From Rhizobium sp. (GTDB lineage Bacteria; Pseudomonadota; Alphaproteobacteria; Rhizobiales; Rhizobiaceae), in the NCBI GenBank assembly GCA_027533385.1, contig JAPZUE010000018.1, positions 1-64,000 on the forward strand: 64,000 nt of DNA, given 5' to 3'. Both the position numbers and the translations under genes were made by a program. This document shows positions 8,583 through 16,954 of this stretch, in pieces; the first letter of the stretch is position 1, and each line of letters begins with the position of its first letter. The notes beneath the pieces are model-generated. The model did no database searches. It had not been told where the DNA came from and was given only the letters and a program-made list of their open reading frames with translations.

Positions 8583-9557
8583 GTGGCAGATCCGACCGAG
8601 CCCGCAAACGCCTCGCCCAGACCGCGCCTGCTCGCGCTCGACGCGGCCCGTGGCCTCGCGCTAATTGCCATGGCGACCTATCATTTCAGCTGGGATCTGG
8701 AATTCTTCGGCTATCTGGCGCCGGGAACATCGACACAGGGTTTCCTGAAGCTCTATGCCCGGATGATCGCGTCCAGCTTTCTGTTCCTGGCCGGCTTCAG
8801 CCTCGTGCTGGCCCATTATCCGAAACTGAGACTGCAACCCTTCATGCGACGGCTTGGCGTTATTGTCGCCGCAGCCGCTGCGATCTCCGTAGCCACCTAC
8901 TGGTTCACACCGGACAGCTGGATCTTCTTCGGCATTCTGCATGCCATCGCCCTGTCGAGCCTGATCGGCCTTCTCTTTCTGCGCGTGCCCCCGCTGTTGA
9001 CGCTGGTGGCGGCAGGCATTGCGATCATGATGCCCGAGCTGCTGCGCTCGCCGGCCTTTGATGCGCCCTTGTTCTGGTTCCTCGGCCTTTCGGAAACCCT
9101 GCCGCGCTCGAATGACTATGTGCCGCTTCTCCCATGGATCGGCGCCCTGCTGTCCGGCATCGCGATCGCGCGCTTCCTGGTCGATCGGGACCGCCTTGGA
9201 TGGATCGATGGCCTGCCGGCGGGACCCGGCTGGCTGCGCTGGGGCGGGCGCCATTCCCTGACGGTCTACCTGCTGCATCAACCGATCCTGATTGCCGGCC
9301 TCTACCTGTTCAGCCTGGTCGTGCCGCCACCCGCGGTCGATCCCGTCGCGCAGTATATCGGCACCTGCCAGGCCAGCTGCCTCGACCAGGGGAACGAGGC
9401 CGGGCTCTGCGAACGCTTCTGTGCCTGTACGCTGGAGCGGCTCCAGGCGGAAAGCCTGTTCGAACCACTCCAGTCCGGCGCAATCTTGGGCGATCAGGAT
9501 CAACGCATACAGACGCTGGCGGAAGAGTGCACGTTGAGGAGCCAGTCAGCGCCGTAG
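8583..9557 (+). CDS. DUF1624/acyltransferase-like membrane protein with cysteine-rich tail
   Basis: This 324-residue polytopic membrane protein resembles heparan-alpha-glucosaminide N-acetyltransferase-like proteins (DUF1624). It opens with the LLALDAARGLALIAMATYHFSWD motif typical of the family, has about eight hydrophobic segments, and contains GGRHSLTVYLLHQP near residue 225. After the last membrane helix comes a soluble tail with five cysteines (GTCQASC, GLCERFCACTLE). The start is GTG, supported by AAGGAAG upstream. The substrate is unknown. The membrane acyltransferase assignment is by resemblance. Confidence 0.75.
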   Translation: MADPTEPANASPRPRLLALDAARGLALIAMATYHFSWDLEFFGYLAPGTSTQGFLKLYARMIASSFLFLAGFSLVLAHYPKLRLQPFMRRLGVIVAAAAAISVATYWFTPDSWIFFGILHAIALSSLIGLLFLRVPPLLTLVAAGIAIMMPELLRSPAFDAPLFWFLGLSETLPRSNDYVPLLPWIGALLSGIAIARFLVDRDRLGWIDGLPAGPGWLRWGGRHSLTVYLLHQPILIAGLYLFSLVVPPPAVDPVAQYIGTCQASCLDQGNEAGLCERFCACTLERLQAESLFEPLQSGAILGDQDQRIQTLAEECTLRSQSAP

Positions 9558-9617
9558 GACCAAGTCTCGACGACAGGAGCCCATAGGATCGAGATTTGGC
9601 ATAGGGGGAGTTCTTCA

Positions 9618-10094
9618 ATGAATGCCTACCGTGCGAAGCCTCTGAGATATCCCTGGCCACCCCTGCTCTATTTCACGGGCATTCTGGCGGCGATCATTGC
9701 CGGCCGCATGGCGGCCCTTCAGCCGATACCGTCACCCCATCCCTACCTGCTGCCGGTGATCGGCTTCAGCATCGGCCTGATTGCGGTAAGCCTCGACATC
9801 TGGGCGGTGCGCACGCTGATGGAGCGCCAGACGCCGGTGCTCGACAGCGGCTGCGCCCGCCACCTCGTGACCTGCGGCCCCTTCCGCTTCAGTCGCAATC
9901 CGATCTATCTGGCCTACACCCTGTTCACGCTGGCGCTGGGCCTGATCTCCGGAAACAGCTGGTTTTTCGTCGCGGCAATCGTCTCGGTCACGGCCACGCG
10001 GCTGCTCGCCATTCCGAGCGAGGAGCGGCATCTCGAAGCCCGCTTCGGCTTCGACTATGAGAGCTACCGCAGGCGGACTCGGCGTTGGATCTGA
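9618..10094 (+). CDS. Isoprenylcysteine carboxyl methyltransferase/phospholipid methyltransferase-like protein
   Basis: This is a 158-residue membrane protein with four hydrophobic segments. The C-terminal half carries the family pattern GPFRFSRNPIYLAYTLFTLALGL and then SEERHLEARFGFDYESYRRRTRRW. The G-x-F-x-x-x-R-x-P and E-x-x-L-x-x-x-F-x-x-Y motifs bind S-adenosylmethionine in ICMT and PEMT-type enzymes. Bacterial members mostly have unknown substrates. An AGGGGGAG site lies ahead of the ATG. It could be cotranscribed with the preceding membrane protein, 60 bases upstream. Confidence 0.82.
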   Translation: MNAYRAKPLRYPWPPLLYFTGILAAIIAGRMAALQPIPSPHPYLLPVIGFSIGLIAVSLDIWAVRTLMERQTPVLDSGCARHLVTCGPFRFSRNPIYLAYTLFTLALGLISGNSWFFVAAIVSVTATRLLAIPSEERHLEARFGFDYESYRRRTRRWI

Positions 10095-10118
10095 TTCGGG
10101 TGGAGAACGGGCGTGGCG

Positions 10119-10511
10119 TCAGGTGCCGACGCCGATTTCGACGAGGCGGGTCAGACATGCCTCTTCGGCCTGATCGAGTTCCGACAGGGTCTCGTCGATG
10201 TCGCGGCGCTTCTGGCGAAGCTCGTCGCGCTTCTCGTCGATCTTCTTCATCATCAGCTTGAGCTGCCCGACTTCGCCTGGCGGCTCCTTGTAGACGTGAA
10301 CGATTTCACGGATTTCGGCGATCGTGAAGCCGATGCGGCGACCGCGCAGGATTTCCTGCAGGAAACGACGGTCGGCAGCGCGGTAGAGGCGCGTGCGGCC
10401 ACGACGTTCCGGATGCAGCAGACCCTCGTCCTCGTAGAAGCGCAGGGTGCGCGTCGAAACACCGAATTCACGCGTGAGCTCTGTTATGCTATAGTATTTC
10501 TTCACGGTCAT
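10119..10511 (-). CDS. MerR family transcriptional regulator
   Basis: This 130-residue regulator has an N-terminal winged helix (YSITELTREFGVSTRTLRFYEDEGLLHPERRGRTRLYRAADRRFL), which is the MerR signature, and a long C-terminal coiled coil (about residues 75-120). There are no cysteines placed for metal sensing; the single Cys is near the C-terminus. It therefore belongs to the non-metal group that includes LiuR-like regulators. A near-perfect 24-bp palindrome lies between probable -35 and -10 elements of its own promoter, so autoregulation is likely. The target pathway is not in the window. Confidence 0.9.
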   Translation of the reverse strand: MTVKKYYSITELTREFGVSTRTLRFYEDEGLLHPERRGRTRLYRAADRRFLQEILRGRRIGFTIAEIREIVHVYKEPPGEVGQLKLMMKKIDEKRDELRQKRRDIDETLSELDQAEEACLTRLVEIGVGT

Positions 10512-10536
10512 CCGATCCTGTACTGGAGGCCATGAT

Positions 10537-10560
10537 ATTGACTTTTACGTACAAGTCAAT
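10537..10560 (-). promoter_or_regulatory. MerR-type operator within the regulator's promoter
   Basis: ATTGACTT-N8-AAGTCAAT pairs at 11 of 12 positions. On the minus strand it overlaps TTGACT as a -35 box. A 16-base spacer follows, then TATCAT as a -10 box, whose end is about 22 bases before the merR ATG. Binding of MerR-family proteins in the spacer is known. That this is the site of this regulator is inferred. Confidence 0.65.
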
Positions 10561-10620
10561 TTTTTGGACCCCGGACCGGTGGATTTCAGCGGTTGGCAGG
10601 CGCGTGCCCTGTGCCGTCCG

Positions 10621-12033
10621 TCACATGAACCACCAGGTCGCAAGCCCCAGAAACGAGAAGAAGCCCGTCGTATCGGTGATCGCGGTGACGAAGACAGCCG
10701 AGGACACCGCCGGGTCCGCCCCGGCGCGGTTCAGAATCATCGGGATGGTGATTCCCGCCATGGCGGCTGCGAACATGTTGATCAGCATGGCCGTGGTGAT
10801 CAGGCCACCGATCGAATAATCCTGAAACCAGAGGCCGGCGACCAGGCCGACCGTACAGCCGAACACAACCCCATTGATGAGGCCGACGCCCGCCTCGCGG
10901 CGCACGACCCGGAAGGCATTGTGGATGTCGAGATTGCGGGTCGCAAGCGCCCGCACGGTGACCGTCATCGTCTGCGATCCCGCATTGCCGCCCATGCCGG
11001 CGACGATCGGCATGAGGATCGCAAGCGCCACCACCTGCTCGATGGTCGCCTCAAACAGCGAAATGACCGAAGCCGCCATGAAGGCAGTCAACAGGTTGAC
11101 GGCAAGCCAGGGCACGCGCGAGCGCGAGGTCTCGACGACGCTGTCGGAGAGCTCTTCATCGCCGACGCCGCCGAGGCGCAGCAGATCTTCCTCCGCCTCT
11201 TCCTGGATGACGTCGACCACGTCATCGATGGTCAGCACGCCGACCAGGCGCTCGTTCTCGTCGACGACGGCAGCCGACAGAAGGTCGTATTGCTCGAAGA
11301 GCTGGGCCGCCTCTTCCTGGTCCATCTCGGCCGGGATCGGGTGGTTGGTCTCGTGCATGATGGTCTCGATCTTCACCGCGCGCTTGGTGCGCAGGATGGC
11401 ATCGAGATTGACGGCCCCAAGCAGCTTGAAGGTCGGATCGATAACGAAGATCTGGGTAAAGCTTTCCGGCAGATCCTCCTCGTCGCGCATGTAGTCGATC
11501 GTCTGGCCGACCGTCCAGAAGGGCGGCACGGCGACGAATTCCGTCTGCATGCGGCGACCGGCCGAACTTTCGGGATAATCGAGGGCGCGGCGCAGGCGCA
11601 CCCGCTCGGTAAACGGCAGCTGCGCGAGGATCTCCTCGCGGTCTTCGTCGTCGAGATCTTCGAGAATGTAGACGGCGTCGTCCGAATCGAGCTCGCCGAT
11701 GGCGGCGGCAAGCTGGTCATTCGGCATCTGGTCGACGATCTGCATGCGGATCGCTTCGTCGACCTCCGTCAGCGCCGTCATGTCGAAATCATCGCCGAGC
11801 AGGCGGATCATCGCCAGACGCTGGTCGGGCTGGATCGCCTCGATCAGGTCACCGAGTTCCGATTCGTGCAGCTTGGCAACGTTCTGGCGCAGGAAGAGCA
11901 CGTCGCGATCGGCGATCGCCGCGCCCACCATCGTCAGGAAGTCGTGACGGATCGAGCCTTCCTCGTCATAGATGTCGTCATGAAGCTCGTCGGCCACCGG
12001 ACGGTCGAGGTGTTCGTCATCGTTCTCAGTCAT
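10621..12033 (-). CDS. mgtE: Magnesium transporter MgtE
   Basis: This is a Mg2+ channel/transporter of the inner membrane. The protein has the MgtE layout: an N-terminal helical Mg-sensing domain (about 1-150, rich in Asp/Glu pairs such as LDSDDAVYILEDLDDEDREEIL), two CBS domains (about 150-280, with LLGAVNLDAIL and LVGVLTIDDVVDV), a plug helix after QEEAEEDLLRLGG, and five transmembrane helices containing MPIVAGMGGNAGSQTMTV. The start was placed at MTENDD, which has GAGGAGG upstream; an ATG seven codons earlier is possible. Cytoplasmic Mg2+ closes the channel in characterised homologues. Confidence 0.95.
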   Translation of the reverse strand: MTENDDEHLDRPVADELHDDIYDEEGSIRHDFLTMVGAAIADRDVLFLRQNVAKLHESELGDLIEAIQPDQRLAMIRLLGDDFDMTALTEVDEAIRMQIVDQMPNDQLAAAIGELDSDDAVYILEDLDDEDREEILAQLPFTERVRLRRALDYPESSAGRRMQTEFVAVPPFWTVGQTIDYMRDEEDLPESFTQIFVIDPTFKLLGAVNLDAILRTKRAVKIETIMHETNHPIPAEMDQEEAAQLFEQYDLLSAAVVDENERLVGVLTIDDVVDVIQEEAEEDLLRLGGVGDEELSDSVVETSRSRVPWLAVNLLTAFMAASVISLFEATIEQVVALAILMPIVAGMGGNAGSQTMTVTVRALATRNLDIHNAFRVVRREAGVGLINGVVFGCTVGLVAGLWFQDYSIGGLITTAMLINMFAAAMAGITIPMILNRAGADPAVSSAVFVTAITDTTGFFSFLGLATWWFM

Positions 12034-12209
12034 CTGAACCTCGCCTCCTCGCATTGCCGCGACGCCCGGAGAATGGCCGCAAAAAGCTCCAAGTCAACAA
12101 GCAGATAGCGGAAAATTGCGCGGGCCTGTGCAAAGCATTGCGCATCCTGCTAGCGTGATTGCGCCGCAAGGATCCGCGCTGCGGTTAAGCCCGAAGAAAT
12201 GAGCCTGTC

Positions 12210-12704
12210 GTGACCCGCCTGACCATCCGCCGCTATCCCGATCCCGCCCTGAAAACACCCGCCGAAGCGGTGACCGATTTCGGGCCGGACCTCGCTACCC
12301 TTGCCGAGGATCTTTACGAAACCATGAAGGCCGCCCCCGGCATCGGCATTACCGCTCCCCATTGCGGCATCCTGAAACGGCTGACGGTGATCGAGCTGCC
12401 GGAGCTCGGCGGCCGGCGGGATTACGTGAACCCGGAAATCCTGCATGCCTCTGAAGACGTGATGACGCACACGGAAGGCAGTGTCTCGATGCCGGGCATG
12501 ACCGAGGAGGTGACGCGGCCGAAGGCGGTCCGGGTTCGCTACCAGACGCTGGATGGCGCGGTCGTCGAGGAGGATCTCGAGGGTTTTGCCGCCATCTGCA
12601 TGCAGCACGAAATCGACCAGCTGGACGGCATCTTCTGGATCCAGAAGTTGTCTCGGCTGAAGCGCGATCGACTTCTGAAGAAATGGGAAAAGACAGCGCG
12701 CTGA
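12210..12704 (+). CDS. Peptide deformylase-like protein with degenerate active site
   Basis: The 164-residue fold and motif order match peptide deformylase, which removes the formyl group from nascent proteins using Fe2+ held by one Cys and two His. All three signature motifs are altered. GxGLAAxQ reads GIGITAPHCG (His51 for Gln). EGCLS reads EGSVS (Ser91 replaces the metal-binding Cys). HExxH reads HEIDQ (Gln137 replaces the second His), while His133 and Glu134 remain. Classical deformylase activity is therefore unlikely. Rhizobia commonly carry extra def-like paralogues. The start is GTG. The gene stands alone between mgtE and a tRNA. Confidence 0.85.
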   Translation: MTRLTIRRYPDPALKTPAEAVTDFGPDLATLAEDLYETMKAAPGIGITAPHCGILKRLTVIELPELGGRRDYVNPEILHASEDVMTHTEGSVSMPGMTEEVTRPKAVRVRYQTLDGAVVEEDLEGFAAICMQHEIDQLDGIFWIQKLSRLKRDRLLKKWEKTAR

Positions 12705-12841
12705 CGGCACAAGCGGGAGAAAGGCGGAGGACCCGACCTGGATCGCCGAGGGATTGAGGTAAAGAACGTCATGAAACCGCTGGGCGCCACGAGCTAAATT
12801 CCCGCCAGCCGCGACTGACAAGTCTCTGAAATCACGGCAAC

Positions 12842-12867
12842 AAAAAACCCGGCGCAAAGGCCGGGTT
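12842..12867 (-). terminator. Terminator of tRNA-Leu
   Basis: A 7-bp stem, AACCCGG with CCGGGTT, has an 8-base loop. On the minus strand it runs into a T-tract. It lies directly after the 3' end of the tRNA. A shorter T-run on the other strand could make it bidirectional. Confidence 0.8.
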
Positions 12868-12873
12868 CTTTTT

Positions 12874-12958
12874 TGGTGCGGTCGAGAAGACTCGAACTTC
12901 CACGGGTTGCCCCACAGCGACCTCAACGCTGCGCGTCTACCAATTCCGCCACGACCGC
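12874..12958 (-). tRNA. tRNA-Leu (anticodon GAG)
   Basis: The minus strand reads GCGGTCGTGGCGGAATTGG at the 5' end and folds into a class II tRNA. The acceptor stem pairs GCGGTCG with CGACCGC. The anticodon stem is CAGCG/CGCTG with loop TTGAGGT, giving GAG. There is a long variable arm, a T-arm with GTTCGAGTC, and an encoded CCA end (12874-12876). It should read CUC and CUU leucine codons. Confidence 0.95.
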
Positions 12959-13172
12959 ATCGTGGTAGGCGCCGAATTGCTCCGGCGGGGCTGCATGTAG
13001 CAAAAGCATTCCGGGTCCACAAGCCCGCCATGACAGATTTTTGAAAATTCGTCACGGCCCGTGGAAAACCCCTCCGGACGGGGGTGGGCATGGCCCTTGA
13101 AACCCGGGGCTTTTCTTGCCAAATACAAGGAAAACAAGGCTTTTCGCCAATCCACAGCCGAAGGCAGATTTC

Positions 13173-13889
13173 ATGCTCCGCACCGAACTCGACCACGCCA
13201 TGCATGCCCGCGAAGGCGCAAACCCGGTGCGCTGGCGAGTCTCTGACGGGCTCGTCGGCTATGAGGATGCAGTCGCCGAAATGGAGCGCCAGGTGGCCCT
13301 GATCGCCGACGGAAAGGCCGATGAGCTGGTCTGGCTGGTGGAACACCCTCCCCTCTATACGGCCGGCACCAGCGCCGATGCCAAGGACCTGATCGAACCC
13401 AACCGATTCCCTGTCTTTGCCACCGGTCGCGGCGGCGAATACACCTATCACGGGCCCGGCCAGCGGGTTGCCTATGTCATGCTCGACCTCAAGCGCCGCC
13501 GCCAGGATGTGCGCGCCTATGTGGCAGCGCTCGAGGAAGTGGTGATCCGCACGCTGGACAGCATGAACGTCAAGGGCGAGCGCCGTGAAGACCGTGTCGG
13601 TGTCTGGGTGCGCCGGCCGGAAAAGCCTGTTCTGCCCGACGGCACGATGAGCGAAGACAAGATTGCAGCACTGGGCATCCGCCTGCGCCGCTGGGTGAGT
13701 TTTCACGGCCTGTCGATCAATGTCGATCCGGACCTTGGCCACTTCACCGGCATCGTGCCCTGCGGGATATCGGCCTATGGCGTGACGAGCCTTGTCGACC
13801 TCGGGCTTCCCGTAATGATGGCCGATGTCGACATGCGGCTGCGCGAAGCCTTCGAGGACGTGTTCGGCCCGACGGTGCAGGACTGTTGA
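13173..13889 (+). CDS. lipB: Octanoyl-ACP:protein N-octanoyltransferase LipB
   Basis: LipB transfers octanoate from acyl carrier protein to lipoyl domains, the first step of lipoate synthesis. Signatures are [16 protein letters not shown], the [12 protein letters not shown] motif, the lysine in [18 protein letters not shown] and the catalytic cysteine in GIVPCGI. The start MLRTEL has GAAGGCAG upstream; an in-frame ATG 19 codons earlier gives a longer, less usual N-terminus. The insertion around [16 protein letters not shown] is found in alphaproteobacterial LipB. LipA is not in the window. Confidence 0.93.
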   Translation: MLRTELDHAMHAREGANPVRWRVSDGLVGYEDAVAEMERQVALIADGKADELVWLVEHPPLYTAGTSADAKDLIEPNRFPVFATGRGGEYTYHGPGQRVAYVMLDLKRRRQDVRAYVAALEEVVIRTLDSMNVKGERREDRVGVWVRRPEKPVLPDGTMSEDKIAALGIRLRRWVSFHGLSINVDPDLGHFTGIVPCGISAYGVTSLVDLGLPVMMADVDMRLREAFEDVFGPTVQDC

Positions 13890-13899
13890 TCCGGTCCCG

Positions 13900-14337
13900 T
13901 CAGGCGCGGCCCATCACCGGCCCGTCCAAATCGCCAGCCTCGCCGCCGGGCGCGTGGCGCGATTCGTAGACTTCGATCTGCCGTGCGATCGTCTCGATCA
14001 ACCGCCCGCACTCCCGATGCGCATCCGTAAGGCGCTGCAGCTGGAGCTTCAGGGCTTCCAGCGGCACATCACCCGCTTCCAGCACCGGCCCGGAACCGAC
14101 CCCTGTCATCAGCCACATGGGGGAAACACCGAGAATACCTGCAAGGTCGATCAGGTTCGAGGGGCGCGGCTCCGAGCGATCAGCCTCCCAGGCCAGCAGG
14201 CTTTCCCGCTTGACGCCGACCCGGTTGGCGACGTCTGCCAGCGACAGGCCCGAGGCATCGCGCGCCGCAGACAGGCGCCCTCCCAGCGTATCGTCGCTCG
14301 AATCGGTGATGCGGGGGATATGTCTGCGTGCTGGCAT
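13900..14337 (-). CDS. XRE-family helix-turn-helix regulator
   Basis: This 145-residue protein has a Cro/CI-type helix-turn-helix at about residues 20-75 (RLSAARDASGLSLADVANRVGVKRESLLAWEADRSEPRP, read here as its motif parts), followed by SNLIDLAGILGVSPMWLMTG, the usual fifth helix. The C-terminal half is a short helical segment with no recognisable ligand domain. It is convergent with lipB (10 bases between stops). No target can be inferred from context. Confidence 0.88.
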   Translation of the reverse strand: MPARRHIPRITDSSDDTLGGRLSAARDASGLSLADVANRVGVKRESLLAWEADRSEPRPSNLIDLAGILGVSPMWLMTGVGSGPVLEAGDVPLEALKLQLQRLTDAHRECGRLIETIARQIEVYESRHAPGGEAGDLDGPVMGRA

Positions 14338-14596
14338 GCGCGCTCTCCTGATCGTTCAGATCCGCCGGGCCTGAAGCCGGCGGAAGGGTCTATTCCGATC
14401 TCGCACTGCTACATTAGCAAGCGCAGAGTTCCGGTGTCTTTCTGCAGGCGCCACCGATGGGTGCGAAACCGCCGTCTTTCCCAGGCGGCAGGCCCAGGCA
14501 TGAGGCGCCGCTCAAACGCATCTATAACGCGCAAGATAAAGGAAGGTTCCCGCTCTCCCTGTCTCTCTTTTGCTTGATCGTGCCGGCGCGCCGTGC

Positions 14597-15577
14597 ATGG
14601 TCAAGCAAGCCCCTGCCCCTGATCTGTATGCGAGTCTCGCCGCCATGAACGACACGTCCTCCAATCCCCTCCGTGGTATGGTCCTGATGGCTGGCTGCAT
14701 GCTGGTGCTGCCGGTGATGGATGCCATCGCCAAATACATGGCGACGGTGGAAGGCATGTCGCCGGGTCAGGTCACCTTCTATCGCTTTTTCTTTCAGCTC
14801 GCCTCGGTCCTGCCGGTCCTGATTGCGCTGAACGGCATGGGCGCCTTTTCGGCCAAGCGGCCCTGGATGAACCTGCTTCGCGGCGCAATCCATGGCGCTG
14901 CAAGCCTGATGTTCTTCATGGCCGTCAAATACATGCCGCTTGCCGACGTCTTTGCCATCTATTTCGTCGAACCCTTCATCCTGACGGCGATGTCGGCAGT
15001 CTTCCTCAAGGAAAAGGTCGGCTGGCGCCGCTGGCTGGCGATTGCCGTCGGCTTCGGTGGCGCGATGATCGTCATCCAGCCGAGCTACGAAGTCTTCGGC
15101 CTCAAGGCATTGCTGCCGGTCGCCTGCGCCTTTCTCTACGCGCTCTACATGTTCCTGAACCGGGCGATCGGTGAGGCCGACACGCCGATGACCATGCAGA
15201 CCATGGCCGGCATCGGCGGGACGCTGTTCATGGGCGCTGCCCTGCTTCTGGGAACCGCCGCCGGGCAAGCGGATTTCGAGATCTCGCTGCCGACATCGGG
15301 CCTCGGTCTTGGCCTCCTGATCGTGCTGGGGGGCATTTCGGGCTATATCCACCTGCTGGTCGTGCGTGCCTTTCGCATGGCAACCCTCTCGGTGCTGGCC
15401 CCCTTCCAGTATTTCGAGATCATCGCGGCGGTCGCGCTCGGCTATTTCCTCTTCGATGAGTTTCCGACGCCCTCGAAATGGCTCGGCATCCTGATCATCG
15501 TCGGCTCCGGGCTCTTCATCCTGTGGCGGGAACAGAAACGCGCCACACCGAAACCTGAGATTGTCGAAGCCGGCTGA
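14597..15577 (+). CDS. EamA/DMT-family transporter
   Basis: This is an inner-membrane protein of the drug/metabolite transporter superfamily with ten predicted helices arranged as two EamA repeats. The first repeat has the GxxxxDAxxKY start and ends in FLKEKVGWRRWLAIAVGFGGAMIVIQP. The second ends in FLFDEFPTPSKWLGILIIVGSGLFILWRE. The substrate is unknown. The start is uncertain: ATG at 14597, ATG at 14645 (MNDTSS, which fits typical family N-termini) or a TTG at 14570 are all in frame and none has a strong ribosome binding site. Confidence 0.85.
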   Translation: MVKQAPAPDLYASLAAMNDTSSNPLRGMVLMAGCMLVLPVMDAIAKYMATVEGMSPGQVTFYRFFFQLASVLPVLIALNGMGAFSAKRPWMNLLRGAIHGAASLMFFMAVKYMPLADVFAIYFVEPFILTAMSAVFLKEKVGWRRWLAIAVGFGGAMIVIQPSYEVFGLKALLPVACAFLYALYMFLNRAIGEADTPMTMQTMAGIGGTLFMGAALLLGTAAGQADFEISLPTSGLGLGLLIVLGGISGYIHLLVVRAFRMATLSVLAPFQYFEIIAAVALGYFLFDEFPTPSKWLGILIIVGSGLFILWREQKRATPKPEIVEAG

Positions 15578-15679
15578 CGCCAGTTTAAGATACACGGCAT
15601 TTTAGCGATTTCATCGACGAAATTCTAAGGCCTCTCGCCTAGGTTGGGTTTGTATTTCCGCACCTTCGGGAGAGTGTTC

Positions 15680-16951
15680 TTGGCGACGCATCAGGCCGCA
15701 GTGTTTCTGGCCGCCTTCAATCTTGGCCTGCTGTGGCTCTTGATGGCGGCGCCGCTGGGACGCAGAACGATCCGCGTCAGCCGGCTGGTGCGCGAACGCG
15801 CGGAAGAGGTCTGGAACATCGCCCGCCCCGCAGGCAACCAGACCGCCTGGCACCCGAATGTCATCGCCGTCGAGCCGGTGGACGGCAAACCTGATCTCAT
15901 CGAACTGGCCTATCGCCATCTGGACCGCCACGGACAGCCGGCGCGTCGCACGATGATCGTGGACCGGACGGCCATGACGGCCGCCGGCAGCTTCTCCTGC
16001 GACCTGAGGGTCGTCGGCGACAGCACGCTGGACCCCTCGTTCTGGGAGGGCTACCGCGAAAGCCGGACGGTGGAGCGCGCACCGATGGGAAGCCGGGTAA
16101 CCTTCGAACAGACCGACAATTATCGCGGGCTCGCCTTTTACCTGCTGCGCCGCATGGCGCTTGCCCGCGAACTGTCCTCGCTGCGCAATCACATCGAAGA
16201 GCGTCCGAGCTCGTCTGTTCTGCATCTTGAGCATCCCGCATGGCAGACGGTTCTGGTGATCGTCTCGACGCTCATGCTGTGGCCCTTCTTCAGCCTGACG
16301 GCGACGGGCCTGATGATGTCGGTCTTTCTGACCCTGGTCATCTTGCTGCATGAACTCGGCCATATGGTTGCCTACCGCGCCTTCGGTCATGCAAGTGTGC
16401 GGATGATCTTCGTGCCGCTCCTGGGCGGGATCGCGATCGGCGGACGGCCCTATAACAGTCATTTCGAGGTCGCGACCTGTGCCTTGATGGGCGCCGGCTT
16501 CTCGGCCCTCCTGGTGCCGATCCTCGTGGCGGCCCATCAGTCGATGGCCGGCATTCCGCATCCGATCGGCATGGATGGTCCGGCGCTTGTCTTTCTGGTG
16601 ATACTCGGCGCCTTCAATCTGCTGAACCTGCTGCCGACCTACCGCTTCGATGGCGGGCAGGTTCTGCGCCAGGTCTTCGAGGGGCAGCGCGCCCTGGCGA
16701 TCACCAGTTTCATCGTCACCGGCGTGATCCTCTGGGTTGGCTGGAGGATCGGGCTGAACGCACCGATGCTGATCGGCGGTCTGGCGATCTTCATCCTGCT
16801 CAGCATGATCCGGACAAAATCGGTAAAGCCGCGCGAGGCCCTTCTGCCGATGACAGCGCCGGAACGCCTGATGACCGGCTTCGGCTATTATGCGGCGCTT
16901 GCCATGCATGCCTATGCGGTGATCTACGCCTGCGACCGGCTGTTCCTGTGA
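15680..16951 (+). CDS. SRPBCC-like domain fused to an M50 (site-2-type) metalloprotease
   Basis: This is a membrane protein of about 423 residues. After an N-terminal membrane anchor comes a soluble part (about 35-170) that looks like an SRPBCC/polyketide cyclase-type lipid-binding fold (RVSRLVRERAEEVWNIA, W-H-P-N-V, V-T-F-E-Q-T). The C-terminal half has several membrane helices with the zinc motif HELGH (first His near residue 224) and the distal motif NLLPTYRFDGG (Asp near 324), both typical of site-2 proteases. These cleave membrane proteins within the bilayer. The start TTG with GGGAGA upstream is preferred; a TTG 12 codons earlier is possible. The substrate is unknown. Confidence 0.78.
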   Translation: MATHQAAVFLAAFNLGLLWLLMAAPLGRRTIRVSRLVRERAEEVWNIARPAGNQTAWHPNVIAVEPVDGKPDLIELAYRHLDRHGQPARRTMIVDRTAMTAAGSFSCDLRVVGDSTLDPSFWEGYRESRTVERAPMGSRVTFEQTDNYRGLAFYLLRRMALARELSSLRNHIEERPSSSVLHLEHPAWQTVLVIVSTLMLWPFFSLTATGLMMSVFLTLVILLHELGHMVAYRAFGHASVRMIFVPLLGGIAIGGRPYNSHFEVATCALMGAGFSALLVPILVAAHQSMAGIPHPIGMDGPALVFLVILGAFNLLNLLPTYRFDGGQVLRQVFEGQRALAITSFIVTGVILWVGWRIGLNAPMLIGGLAIFILLSMIRTKSVKPREALLPMTAPERLMTGFGYYAALAMHAYAVIYACDRLFL

Positions 16952-16954
16952 GCG

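Noticed and set aside
12150..13742. A 530-residue open frame on the minus strand, and similar long antisense frames at 15611-17485, 18163-19356 and 38857-40386
   Set aside because: They lie antisense to well-identified genes (deformylase-like, tRNA-Leu and lipB; M50 protease; adhC; gnd) and have no recognisable motifs.
14338..14596. A small RNA gene in the gap between the XRE regulator and the DMT transporter
   Set aside because: A CCGCCG/CGGCGG stem is present, but no match to a known RNA family or clear terminator was seen.
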